Source of the DNA: Aspidapion aeneum
Lineage: Eukaryota > Arthropoda > Insecta > Coleoptera > Brentidae
Direction of reading: 5' to 3'
Length of the DNA: 64,000 bases
NCBI GenBank assembly: GCA_963576565.1
Contig: OY755038.1
Location: 174,699,287-174,763,286, forward strand
Each line of letters starts with the position of its first letter. The first letter of the stretch is position 1. Of the stretch, positions 10,762 through 21,599 are shown piece by piece. Under the pieces are notes generated by a model that was given only the letters and a program-made list of their open reading frames with translations, was not told the origin of the DNA and made no database searches. A program made the translations under genes and the position numbers.

Positions 10762-10809
10762 AGTGTTCTGAGGAGTCCCATAAGGACGAAACGGTTAACT
10801 GTCAACACT
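10762..10809 (+). ncRNA. Hammerhead ribozyme, right copy 3
   Basis: Consensus; predicted cleavage after C10803. Confidence 0.92.
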
Positions 10810-11276
10810 TATTAGGTGTCCATTAGATCTTGGACCCCCGTGAGGTTAAGCTTTCAAGCTACCCACGGAAAAATATAAGGGAAACAAAAAACTCCTTTTT
10901 GCCCGATTAGCCATTAAACTTGTTTGATTTTTAAATTCACGGGTACGAAATTTCACGTTTGTTAGTATTATTTGGCTTAAAAAAATTCCGTTGATTGACG
11001 CTCACTGTCTTGATGACGGTTAAAAATGCAAAATGCGTTGATGCGGCCTGAAAAGACAAAGAGCTGTCGTAGGTCACGGACTATAGTTGTTTTCTTTTAT
11101 TTGCATTCGATTTTTTCATTGATCGATATTGTATAGCAGTGTTTTCCCTGCTTTTGGTTTTTTGTTTCTCTCGTATCTCGGTAGATGGCGCCTCTTGCTA
11201 TAGTTCGCTCACTAATTACATTTAATTAGAGACAAAACCGTCTGATTAACTTCACAAGATTTGTCACTTGACCAGC

Positions 11277-11324
11277 AGTGTTCTGAGGAGTCCCATAAGG
11301 ACGAAACGGTTAACTGTCAACACT
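11277..11324 (+). ncRNA. Hammerhead ribozyme, right copy 4
   Basis: Consensus; predicted cleavage after C11318, 515 nt from the previous site. Confidence 0.92.
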
Positions 11325-11786
11325 TATTAGGTGTCCATTAGATCTTGGACCCCCGTGAGGTTAAGCTTTCAAGCTACCCACGGAAAAATATAAGGGAAAC
11401 AAAAAACTCCTTTTTGCCCGATTAGCGATTAAACTTGTTTGATTTTTAAATTTACGGGTAGGAAATTTCACGTTTGTTAGTATTATTCGGCTTAAAAATT
11501 CCGTTGATTGACGCTCACTGTCTTGACGGGTAAAAATGCAAAATGCGTTGATCCGGCCTGAAAAGACAAAGAGCTGTCGTAGGTCACGGACTATAGTTGT
11601 TTTCTTTTATTTGCATTCGATCTTTTCATTGATCGATATTGTATAGCAGTGTTTTCCCTGCTTTTGGTTTTTTGTTTCTCTCGTATCTCGGTCGATGGCG
11701 CCTCTTGCTATAGTTCGCTCACTAATTACATTTAATTAGAGACAAAACCGTCTGATTAACTTCGCAAGATTTGTCACTTGACCAGC

Positions 11787-11834
11787 AGTGTTCTGAGGAG
11801 TCCCATAAGGACGAAACGGTTAACTGTCAACACT
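11787..11834 (+). ncRNA. Hammerhead ribozyme, right copy 5
   Basis: Consensus; predicted cleavage after C11828, 510 nt from the previous site. Confidence 0.92.
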
Positions 11835-12301
11835 TATTAGGTGTCCATTAGATCTTGGACCCCCGTGAGGTTAAACTTTCAAGCTACCCACGGAAAAATA
11901 TAAGGGAAACAAAAAACTCCTTTTTGCCCGATTAGCCATTAAACTTGTTTGATTTTTAAATTCACGGGTACGAAATTACACGTTTGTTAGTATTATTTGG
12001 CTTAAAAAAATTCCGTTGATTGACGCTCACTGTCTTGATGACGGGTAAAAATGCAAAATGCGGTGATCCGGCCTGAAAAGACAAAGAGCTGTCGTAGGTC
12101 ACGGACTATAGCTGTTTTCTTTTATTTGCATTCGATCTTTTCATTGATCGATATTGTATAGCAGTGTTTTCCCTGCTTTTGGTTTTTTGTTTCTCTCGTA
12201 TCTCGGTAGATGGCGCATCTTGCTATAGTTCGCTCACTAATTACATTTAGTTAGAGACAAAACCGTCTGATTAACTTCACAAGATTTGTCACTTGACCAG
12301 C

Positions 12302-12349
12302 AGTGTTCTGAGGAGTCCCATAAGGACGAAACGGTTAACTGTCAACACT
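12302..12349 (+). ncRNA. Hammerhead ribozyme, right copy 6
   Basis: Consensus; predicted cleavage after C12343. Confidence 0.92.
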
Positions 12350-12811
12350 TATTAGGTGTCCATTAGATCTTGGACCCCCGTGAGGTTAAGCTTTCAAGCT
12401 ACCCACGGAAAAATATAAGGGAAACAAAAAACTCCTTTTTGCCCGATTAGGCATTAAACTTGTTTGAATTTTAAATTTACGGGTACGAAATTTCACGTTT
12501 GTTAGTATTATTCGGCTTAAAAATTCCGTTGATTGACGCTCACTGTCTTGACGGGTAAAAATGCAAAATGCGTTGATCCGGCCTGAAAAGACAAAGAGCT
12601 GTCGTAGGTCACAGACTATAGTTGTTTTCTTTTATTTGCATTCGATCTTTTTATTGATCGATATTGTATAGCAATGTTTTCCCTGCTTTTGGTTTTTTGT
12701 TTCTCTCGTATCTCGGTAGATGGCGCCTCTTGCTATAGTTCGCTCACTAATTGCATTTAATTAGAGACAAAACCGTCTGATTAACTTCGCAAGATTTGTA
12801 ACTTGATCAGC

Positions 12812-12859
12812 AGTGTTCTGAGGAGTCCCATAAGGACGAAACGGTTAACTGTCAACATT
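12812..12859 (+). ncRNA. Hammerhead ribozyme, right copy 7
   Basis: Core intact. The closing strand of stem I reads AACATT instead of AACACT, replacing a G-C pair with G-U, so pairing is kept. The upstream flank also differs (GATCAG for GACCAG). Confidence 0.9.
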
Positions 12860-13326
12860 TATTAGGTGTCCATTAGATCTTGGACCCCCGTGAGGTTAAG
12901 CTTTCAAGCTACCCACGGAAAAATATAAGGGAAACAAAAAACTCCTTTTTGCCCGATTAGCCATTAAACTTGTTTGATTTTTAAATTCACGAGTACGAAA
13001 TTTCACGTTTGTTAGTATTATTTGGCTTAAAAAAATTCCGTTGATTGACGCTCACTGTCTTGATGACGGGTAAAAATGCAAAATACGTTGATCCGGCCTG
13101 AAAAGACAAAGAGCTGTCGTAGGTCACGGACTATAGTTGTTTTCTTTTATTTGCATTCGATCTTTTCATTGATCGATATTGTATAGCAGTGTTTTCCCTG
13201 CTTTTGGTTTTTTGTTTCTCTCGTATCTCGGTAGATGGCGCCTCTTGCTATAGTTCGCTCACTAATTACATTTAATTAGAGACAAAACCGTCTGATTAAC
13301 TTCGCAAGATTTGTCACTTGACCAGC

Positions 13327-13374
13327 AGTGTTCTGAGGAGTCCCATAAGGACGAAACGGTTAACTGTCAACACT
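13327..13374 (+). ncRNA. Hammerhead ribozyme, right copy 8
   Basis: Consensus; predicted cleavage after C13368. It is the last copy before the BEL/Pao insertion. Confidence 0.92.
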
Positions 13375-13530
13375 TATTAGGTGTTCATTAGATCTTGGAC
13401 CCCCGTGAGGTTAAGCTTTCAAGCTACCCACGGAAAAATATAAGGGAAACAAAAAACTCCTTTTTGCCCGATTAGCCATTAAACTTGTTTGATTTTTAAA
13501 TTCACGGGTACGAAATTTCACGTTTGTTAG

Positions 13531-14177
13531 TGAACAAGTTTCCCAACTTGTTTTTATTTTTGTAAATAATTATATTCTCTAATTTTCCCTTAAAATTAGA
13601 TAAGCTATCTCTCTTAGTTTTTAAATATTTTTGGGTTACATTTACTACGCTTACAAGCGTTTTTATTTACTTTACGCTATTTCTTTCCATATTTTAAATT
13701 TAAACTTCGCGCGCTTCTTCCAGCAATGAAGGATTTGAGATAAGCGGCTAAATTCGGCCTAGTAGACGAAAACGCCGATTGTCTGCGCGAACACAGAACC
13801 ACGCGCCTCGTGCAAGGAAAGTCACCGCACCGCTATCATTTTTATATTAAAACTGTGGAAACTATTAATTTTACGCTTTAGTTTATTAGATATTAGTGTT
13901 TGGAACATTTTGAACTATAGAACAATGGAGAGTCTGGTACTTCGCGTATAATCGGGCTGGCCAGCCAAGTAGCTACAAAAGACATCTAATGGTAAGTCGT
14001 TTCTTGATAATTTTTCATTGCTGCGCTCTTTTTAGTATTTAAGTTTTTAGGCTCTTTTTTCCCTGTTGGAGCCCTGTGGAAAGATACAGTCCCTCTTAAC
14101 TCCCCCACGTTTTTCTCGAGCTATCTCGAGTGGTCCTTCGGTATATTTTATTTTCTACAGAAGGCCTAACCTCACCA
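13531..14177 (+). repeat. BEL-1 5' LTR (647 bp)
   Basis: Begins TGAACAAG and ends CTCACCA. Differs from the 3' LTR at about five positions (around 13610, 13643, 13681, 13861 and 14003). A GGTAAGT splice-donor-like site lies at about 13991. Transcription presumably starts inside this LTR, but no TATA box stands out. Confidence 0.96.
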
Positions 14178-14178
14178 T

Positions 14179-14196
14179 TTGGTCCAGGTTCGAGCC
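14179..14196 (+). other. BEL-1 putative primer-binding site
   Basis: TTGGTCCAGGTTCGAGCC directly follows the 5' LTR. TGG would pair with the CCA end of a tRNA. BEL-2 also starts its leader with TTGGTCC. The spacing of the TTCGA block does not fit a normal tRNA T arm, so the primer tRNA was not assigned. Confidence 0.45.
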
Positions 14197-14558
14197 TGAT
14201 AACAGGACCCCGGGAAAAATTAAAGTCTAAATCGCATTTTGTTAAAAATAAAATTTTTAATAAATACGCATGACCTTGATCTTTTTGCTGTGCTAGCAGT
14301 AAAAATAACAAGTAAAAAAGTACCGAACGCGCATTGTTATTTCGCGCATTTCCTACCTCTTTTTGGCTTGGCGTCGCCTGCACGTAGGAAAAGTTTCAAC
14401 ACATACGCTGTAAACAATATTAGAGAGGTAAATGAGACTTGTTTACATTTTTTATCGCCTATTTTCTTTTCTTTTTAAACGCTTTTAATTTTTAAATATT
14501 AAAAATTTCGGAAACTAATCGTTCACCTGTTTTAACGGAGTTTTTTAAAAACATTACA

Positions 14559-15690
14559 ATGAGTACGCAACTTAAGAAGTTAGAAGCACTCCGTAATGTG
14601 CAACATAATCGCATTAATACTCTTCATAACTTAGCTAATGCTTGCCTAACGGATGATACAAAAAAACCGTGTTTACAGGTTCGACTTATCGACCTTGATG
14701 AAATGAAAGAATCATTTTTTATTTATCAAAATCAAATAATAGAGGCTTATTCGGCAAGTCCGGAGAGACTGGAAGAAGAAAATGAACGCCTTACTGAGTT
14801 TGACGACAGCTTCTATGATATTAAAAGAATTCAAAAACAACTATTTGAGGTGAAAATTGAAGCTCCTCAACCTCAAAACTTAACGCAAATTTCAAATTCT
14901 TCTGATCCAGACCGCTTTATGGCGTCTTTAATGCCAAGACTGCGCATTGTCGAATTTCATGGCGACATCACTAAGTTTCCAACCTTTCTAGATATGTACG
15001 ATAGTTCTGTACACAATAATCCTAGTATTCCTACAAACGCTAAATTTAATTTGTTACTGTCCTTCCTAAAAGGACCGCCTTTAAACGTAGTTAAACACTT
15101 ACAAATAACCGACGCTAATTATATAATCGCTTACAATACGCTTCTAAAACGCTATCATAACCCCCGCTTATCGGCTCAAACTTATTGGCGCTCCGTGTAT
15201 AATTTTCCCGCTCTCAAAGACGACAATCCAGAAACGCTGCGCACGCTGCTTGATGTTTTTTCAGAAAACATTGAGGCTTTAAAAACTCTAAATTACGACA
15301 CTGATCAATGGTGTTTTCCGCTCGCCAACATTTTACTAGATAAATTGCCTGAGGTACTACTTTCGCGCTTTGAACTAGCTAATTCTAGGTCTAATGAAAT
15401 GCCCAAATATCAAGAAATTTATAATTTCCTTGAAACTCAATGTAATTCGCTTTATTCGCTACAATCTAAAAATAGATTTAAAAATAATAAACAGTTTTAT
15501 AAAAATAACGCCTCGCTTTATTATACAAAAACGCTACTTGGTACGGAAAATACTCATTCTAAAGATAGATGCGCTTTTTGTGATTCTAACACACATTCAA
15601 TATATTTATGTCACGCATTTAAAGGTAAATCTGACTACGAACGCTATGCTTACGCTAAAAATAAAAAACTATGTTTAAATTGTTTAAGCT
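14559..15690 (+). pseudogene. BEL-1 gag region
   Basis: The ATG at 14559 opens a 401-codon frame. The first 90 or so residues are a helical, charged leader; residues 125-300 are a gag-like region of BEL/Pao type (LRIVEFHGDITKFPTFLDMY, then LLSFLKGPPLNVVKHL). Near residue 345 a zinc-knuckle-like CAFC...C...LCLNCL region begins. The frame is lost there: the second knuckle (RYCPGNQRHHSLIHF) continues in another frame from about 15685, and this frame runs on only to a stop at 15764. BEL elements normally encode gag-pol as one frame, so a 1-nt indel is more likely than programmed shifting. Confidence 0.88.
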
Positions 15691-16890
15691 TCATTCAACA
15701 AATTCTTGTCAAAGTCTACGCTCATGTCGCTATTGCCCTGGTAATCAAAGACATCACTCATTAATTCATTTTGAGCGAAATTCTAATTACGCTAATTCTC
15801 AAAATCAAAATAGATCACATTTTGATGCTAACGTGAATTTCTCACACAATCTCTCTAATATTTCTCCCAACGCGTCTCCAAGTAGTGCACCACGTGGTTA
15901 CTTGGCCAGCCAGCAAAGTTTTAGATCCCCGGCTACTGGTTGTCTGCTTCAAAATTACTCTACTCAAAATAATTTCCCTCAAAGTGCCTCTCCTCAAAAT
16001 AATAAAAATTTTACTTCGACGTCTTCTAATTCACAAGTACCAATCGCAACTCCTTCGGGTTCTAACCCCACGCATTGTGGTTTTATTTCCGCGCAATCGC
16101 AAGTTTTATTGTCAACTATCCTAGTAAAAATTCAAGATGTCCGCGGTAACTTTCAAACAGTTAGAGCCGTGTTGGACAGCGGTTCGCAAAACACTTTTTG
16201 TTCTCAAAAATTAGCGCAACAATTGGGCCTTCCCAAACAACCCTTATGTTCAAATATACAGGGGGTTGGAGGCAACTCTCTTACTTCTGATCTAGGATCG
16301 ATTTTTATTAAAATTTGTAATTTTCAAAAACCAGATATTTTTGTGTCTACGCAAGCGATTATTTTGCAAAAAGTTTGTACTGATTTACCGTCAGTAAAAA
16401 TAAATACAGAAAATTGGCATTTTATAAAAAATTTACTCTTAGCAGATCCCACTTTTTACAACCCTGCGCCTATAAATTTACTAATTGGTATGGATCTATT
16501 TCCACTAATTATACAGGGTGAAAAAATCGCTAGCGATGATCCAAATCATCCCTTTGCTATGGGAACTATTTTCGGCTATATTTTGATGGGACAAATAAAT
16601 CAACCCTTAATTTCTACCCCGCCAATTAATGCTCTTTTTTGTCAAAATGAAAATGACTCGCTTTCGCAATTAATTTCAAAATTTTGGGAAACCGACTGCG
16701 TCCCCCAAAAAACTCATTTGAAACCAGAGGATGAAATGTGTGAAAATTATTTTAAACAGAGCGTGTCGCGTAATCAAGACGGCCGGTATACAGTCTCCCT
16801 TCCCTTTCGCACATTTGAAAATCCACCGCAGTTTCCCGCAATAAAACAAGTCGCGCTAAATCGTTTCTTATCTTTAGAAAAAAACTGCTT
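15686..16890 (+). pseudogene. BEL-1 protease region
   Basis: Continues gag-pol in a shifted frame (open 15671-16930). It has the second CCHC-like knuckle, a Ser/Asn/Gln-rich linker of about 100 residues, then a retropepsin-like segment with VRAVLDSGSQNTF (catalytic DSG) and the downstream GMDLFPLI and FGYILMG segments usual between PR and RT in BEL elements. The frame is lost near 16880 in a run of A (KNCFATK...), 1 nt out of phase with the RT frame. Confidence 0.88.
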
Positions 16891-17454
16891 CGCGACAAAA
16901 ACTTGTATTGTGAATATTCTAAATTTATGAATGAATATTTGGAATTGGGTCATATGGACTATGACTCAGAAAAAGAAGACGATTCAGACAGCTATTTCAT
17001 TCCACATTTCGCTGTTGTTAAAAAGGAAGCTATCACTACTAAGACAAGGGTAGTTTTTAATGCGAGTATTATTGACCCTTTTACGCATATTTCGCTTAAT
17101 CAAGTATTATTATCGGGTCCAAAACTACAAAAAGATATTATTCAAATATTATTACATTTTCGCCTTAACCCTGTGACGCTCACCTGCGATATTCAAAAAA
17201 TGTATCGTGGTATAAATATCAACCCTGATCATCAAAAATACCAAAAAATATTTTGGCGGTTTAACCCTAATGAAAAAGTTTCCGTTTTTAAACTACGAAC
17301 TGTCACTTACGGAGTGAACTGTTCACCATATCTCGCTTTACGCACCCTTCAGCACTTAGCTAAGTCCGAATATGATAACTACCCTCACGCTGCTAAAGTT
17401 ATACTTAACGATACCTATATTGATGACGTCACTACTTCATGTAAAACGGTTTAA
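16885..17454 (+). pseudogene. BEL-1 reverse transcriptase, N-terminal part
   Basis: Fingers and palm: KTRVVFNAS, LNQVLLSGPKLQ, the first catalytic Asp in LTCDIQKMYRGI, TYGVNCSPYLALRTLQ and the active-site YIDD. It ends at an in-frame TAA (17452-17454) directly after the palm; the same frame continues beyond it, so a single nonsense mutation separates it from the next part. Confidence 0.9.
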
Positions 17455-19974
17455 GAGGCGTTAAATTTGCAGCATGAGCTTACGGAATTGTTAGGAAACG
17501 CTGGCTTGAAATTACACAAATGGTCTAGCAATCGCTCAGAAGTGATCTCTCATTTAGATCCCTCCTTAGTCAACCCCGCAGTTTTATCTCTCGATTCGGA
17601 TGACGTCACTAAGGTCTTAGGCCTGTGCTGGCATCCTTCCTATGACGAGTTTCGATTTAACATATTACCTAATCAGCAAAGCTGTACTAAAAGGACGCTT
17701 CTCTCTTTTTTAGCACGCTGCTATGACCCCCATGGGTATCTTACCCCAGTAACATTCACTTTAAAATATTTGATTCAACAAATTTGGTTACTTGGTATTT
17801 CCTGGGACGCCACGCCTACTTTAGAAATAGTTCGTCAGTGGACACTCTATCAATCTGAATTTCAAGTTTTAGAAAAATTTAGTTTACCCCGCCACATTGA
17901 CATCACCAACGCCGAATCCATCGATCTCTGTGGGTTTTGTGATGCGAGTGAACGAGGGTACGCATGCGTAATATACTTACGTGTCTTACGAAACGCTAAA
18001 TATCACATATATTTTGTTCTTGCGAAACGTCGCATCGCTCCACTTAAAAAATTTGTTAGTATTCCGAGAATAGAACTTCTAGCCGCTACTCTTTTATCTG
18101 AGGTCTTAAAATACACATATGATATATTCATAAAAAGGTTCACAATAAATAATATTTACGCTTTTTCGGACGCAATGGTTGTTTTACACTGGATAAAATC
18201 CCATCCAAGTAAATGGAAAACTTTTGTCGCAAATCGTGTTAGTCTTATCCAAGATAATATTAATCCAGAATGTTGGTTATATACCCCCACCTTTCTCAAT
18301 AGTGCCGATGTAGCCAGCCGCGGCTGCTCGCCGAGTGAGCTTTTAAATCATCCCCTATGGTGGGCCGCCCCTAGTTTTTTACAAGAATCTTTCGATAAAT
18401 GGCCAACAAAAATCCCGCAAGTCAAAATAAATGACAGTTTAGAGACTGAGGAACGAAAAAATGTTGCTCTGATTTCTTGTGACCGAATAACTGAAAATTT
18501 TTTAGATTCGCTTTTAAATAATAAATCCGATTTTTACGCTATTCAACTACTTTTAGCCCGCAGTTTGCGATTCATAAATAATTGTAGACTATCCGCAGAC
18601 TTCAGAAAAAAGACAAATATAGATTATATCGATCTCTTTAACGCTTTAAAATGTTTGGCTAAGCACGAACAACAAAAATACTTTTCTGAAGTAATTCTTA
18701 ACCTTCAAAACCAGAAAAAATGCATAAAACCCATACAAAAATTGAATCCCTTTTTAGACCAGGATGGTCTTATAAGAGTTGGAGGACGCATTCAACAAGC
18801 CATGACTATTTCTTACGGACAAAAACATCCTCTTCTTTTACCCAAGGAAAGTAGACTTTCTTATAATTTTATTGAATATATGCACAAAAAATATTTGCAT
18901 GTTGGAGTGCAAACAGTCCAATATCTCATTAGTCAAATTTTTTGGATTTTATCTGCCAAACGCTTAATTAAAACGGTTTTATCCAAATGTGTTCGTTGCT
19001 TTCGCGTCAAACCGCATTCTTATGAGCAAATCATGGGACAAATTCCGTCCTACCGCTTGATTCCACAAAAGCCTTTTACTTTTAGTGGAGTAGATTTTAG
19101 TGGTGCTATACCTATCACTCTCAGTAAACACAGAGGTGTAAAAACACAAAAAGCATATATCTGCCTTTTTATTTGTCTAAATACTAAAGCTTTACATCTC
19201 GAGTTAGTGTCAGATCTAACTTCGGACGCTTTTTTAGCTGCGCCACGTCGCTTTGTTGCCCGAAGAGGTTACATAAAAACTCTTTTTTCAGATAATGGCA
19301 CAAATTTCGTTAAATCAAGCAAAGAATTGCTTGATCTTGCAAGAAATGCTTGCACGCAACAAGCTATCGCCTGGAATTTTATCCCTCCATCAGCTCCCCA
19401 CTTCGGCGGCATTTGGGAGTCAGGGATAAAATCAGTAAAAACTCACTTAATTCGTACCACTGGCTCGCAAATTCTAAGTTATGAGGAGTTGTACACGGTT
19501 CTTTGTCAAATTGAGGCGATTTTAAATTCTCGCCCCTTGACCCCGCAATCTACCGACTGTAACGATCTACAGGTTTTAACACCGGGACATTTTTTAACAC
19601 ATGGACCTTTAGTTTCTGTTCCTGATGAAGATTTTTCAAGTAAACCTGAGAATCGGCTATCGCGATGGAACTTGGTCCAACGAATACAAGCCAATTTTTG
19701 GCGTCGTTGGAGCCAAGAATTTTTACATACCCTTCAAGTACGAAATAAATGGTTGGAACCATGCGCAGAGCCAAAAATAGGTACCCTCGTTCTTATCAAA
19801 GACGAGTTATCACCGCCCCTTCAATGGCGGGTAGGTCGCATTATTGAAATTTTTAAAGGGCCTGATGGGCACGCTAGGGTGGCAAATGTTCGTACCGCGT
19901 CCGGTATCTTTAAACGACCTTTAGTCAAGCTTTGCCCCCTTCCAATTGATTCAGATTCACCTACCGAAAAATGA
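17455..19974 (+). pseudogene. BEL-1 RT thumb, RNase H and integrase
   Basis: Open for 840 codons after the TAA. It holds the RT connection (GLKLHKWSSN, VLGLCWHP, KRTLLSFLARCYDPHGYLTP); an RNase H-like region (CGFCDASERGYACVIYL, PRIELLAATLL, AFSDAMVVLHWI, NSADVASRG); the integrase HHCC finger (H...H in YMHKKYLHVG, C...C in SKCVRCF); the DDE core (SGVDFSG, LFSDNGTNF, FGGIWESGIK); and a C-terminal DUF5641-like domain (PPLQWRVGRI ... FKRPLVKLCPLP). All catalytic residues are present. Confidence 0.93.
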
Positions 19975-19995
19975 TGCTCATTTTGGTGGGCCGAA

Positions 19996-20642
19996 TGAAC
20001 AAGTTTCCCAACTTGTTTTTATTTTTGTAAATAATTATATTCTCTAATTTTCCCTTAAAATTAGAGAAGCTATCTCTCTTAGTTTTTAAATATTTTTGGG
20101 TTACATTTTCTACGCTTACAAGCGTTTTTATTTACTTTACGCTATATCTTTCCATATTTTAAATTTAAACTTCGCGCGCTTCTTCCAGCAATGAAGGATT
20201 TGAGATAAGCGGCTAAATTCGGCCTAGTAGACGAAAACGCCGATTGTCTGCGCGAACACAGAACCACGCGCCTCGTGCAAGGAAAGTCACCGCACCGCTA
20301 TCATTTTTATATTAAAACTGTGGAAGCTATTAATTTTACGCTTTAGTTTATTAGATATTAGTGTTTGGAACATTTTGAACTATAGAACAATGGAGAGTCT
20401 GGTACTTCGCGTATAATCGGGCTGGCCAGCCAAGTAGCTACAAAAGACATCTAATGGTAAGTCGTTTGTTGATAATTTTTCATTGCTGCGCTCTTTTTAG
20501 TATTTAAGTTTTTAGGCTCTTTTTTCCCTGTTGGAGCCCTGTGGAAAGATACAGTCCCTCTTAACTCCCCCACGTTTTTCTCGAGCTATCTCGAGTGGTC
20601 CTTCGGTATATTTTATTTTCTACAGAAGGCCTAACCTCACCA
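19996..20642 (+). repeat. BEL-1 3' LTR (647 bp)
   Basis: Same length and ends as the 5' LTR. A short purine-rich tract, GGTGGGCCGAA (19986-19995 region), precedes it and may be the polypurine tract. Confidence 0.96.
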
Positions 20643-21124
20643 GTTAGTATTATTTGGCTTAAAAATTCCGTTGATTGACGCTCACTGTCTTGATGACGGG
20701 TAAAAATGCAAAATGCGTTGATCCGGCCTGAAAAGACAAAGAGCTCTCGTAGGTCACGGACTATAGTTGTTTTCTTTTATTTGCATTCGATCTTTTCATT
20801 GATCGATATTGTATAGCAGTGTTTTCCCTGCTTTTGGTTTTTTGTTTCTCTCGTATCTCGGTAGATGGCGCCTCTTGCTATAGTTCGCTCACTAATTACA
20901 TTTAATTAGAGACAAAACCGTCTGATTAACTTCGCAAGATTTGTCACTTGACCAGCAGTGTTCTGAGGAGTCCCATAAGTACGAAACGGTTAACTGTCAA
21001 CACTTATTAGGTGTCCATTAGATCTTGGACCCCCGTGAGGTTAAGCTTTCAAGCTACCCACGGAAAAATATAAGGGAAACAAAAAACTCCTTTTTGCCCG
21101 ATTAGCCATTAAACTTGTTTGATT
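20643..21124 (+). repeat. Ribozyme satellite, right array, distal part
   Basis: Continuation of the monomer interrupted by BEL-1, ending about 30 bp short of a full unit at TTGTTTGATT. Immediately after comes the 12-bp repeat ATTATTTTTGTT (21122-21133) also found at 5341-5352. Without BEL-1 the right arm is about 4306 bp, against 4323 bp for the left. Confidence 0.94.
20957..21004 (+). ncRNA. Hammerhead ribozyme, right copy 9, stem II mismatch
   Basis: Core intact, but GGAC of stem II reads GTAC, leaving a C-U mismatch in a 4-bp stem. Activity is probably reduced. Cleavage would fall after C20998. Confidence 0.88.
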
Positions 21125-21133
21125 ATTTTTGTT

Positions 21134-21599
21134 GTTCATATTTTGATCTTAACTTTTAGAGTTGACATTAATATTGAGTTTTTAATTAATAAAATCTATG
21201 AAAGAATGTTCAAAACTGACTTTCATGATGCCTATTCCCGATCACTTTTTACCTTTTGAATTTTTTCATTTGAAATGAATAAATTTCTATTTTTAATACT
21301 CAATTTGTGCAATTGCAAGTCTATCCCTGGTGGGTTTGCGATTTTTTTATGTTTTATTTGTTACAGGTCAGGAAGTGGCAGTTTTTTTTATGATAACCTA
21401 CATCCATTTTTATATCATATTTTATATCCGAATTGGATGAAATTTTGCATATCTAATTTGTTAAATTAAATCTTGTAATAGAAAGTGGAAGGAGGGTTAT
21501 TATTTTTTTTTTTTTGCTTTTTGGATAGAGCTAAATGGTCTATTACTAGTCGTGAGAGGGGGGAGGGGTAATTGTTTTGCACTCGTTAGATTTTGATCT
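21134..21599. other. AT-rich DNA, no gene recognised
   Basis: Nothing supportable. The frame at 21275-21469 is AT-driven and without motifs. Confidence 0.5.

Larger units (their letters stand above)
9702..13530 (+). repeat. Ribozyme satellite, right array (inverted)
   Basis: The same monomer in opposite orientation: a 229-bp partial unit, then full units anchored on GTTTGTTAG at 9931, 10444, 10957, 11472, 11982, 12497, 13007 and 13522. Steps are 513, 513, 515, 510, 515, 510 and 515. From the third unit, longer and shorter forms alternate: one class has AAAAAAATTCCG and TTGATGACGG, the other AAAAATTCCG and TTGACGG. This points to a roughly 1025-bp dimer as the later amplification unit. The array is cut by a retrotransposon at 13531 and resumes at 20643. 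Confidence 0.96.
13531..20642 (+). mobile_element. BEL/Pao LTR retrotransposon (BEL-1) in the satellite
   Basis: A 7112-bp element with TG...CA LTRs of equal length, flanked by the 5-bp duplication GTTAG (13526-13530 and 20643-20647), the size typical of BEL/Pao. Removing it restores the satellite monomer exactly. The interior encodes gag, an aspartic protease, reverse transcriptase, RNase H and integrase in the plus orientation. The frame is broken at two frameshifts and one stop, so the copy is not autonomous. About five differences between the two LTRs indicate recent insertion. Confidence 0.97.

Noticed and set aside
5352..13530. CRISPR-like or rDNA spacer array
   Set aside because: The repeats are 513 bp with no unique spacers and no rRNA sequence; it is a eukaryotic satellite.
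14179..14196. Assignment of a primer tRNA for BEL-1
   Set aside because: The TTCGA block is about 8 nt too close to TGG to match the 3' end of a standard tRNA, so no tRNA could be named.
15660..15780. Programmed frameshift between BEL-1 gag and pol
   Set aside because: No slippery heptamer with a downstream structure is evident, BEL elements normally use one frame, and the break falls inside the zinc-knuckle region.
5352..21124. Penelope-like element carrying the ribozyme
   Set aside because: No Penelope RT or GIY-YIG endonuclease was found in the window; only the ribozyme type links them.
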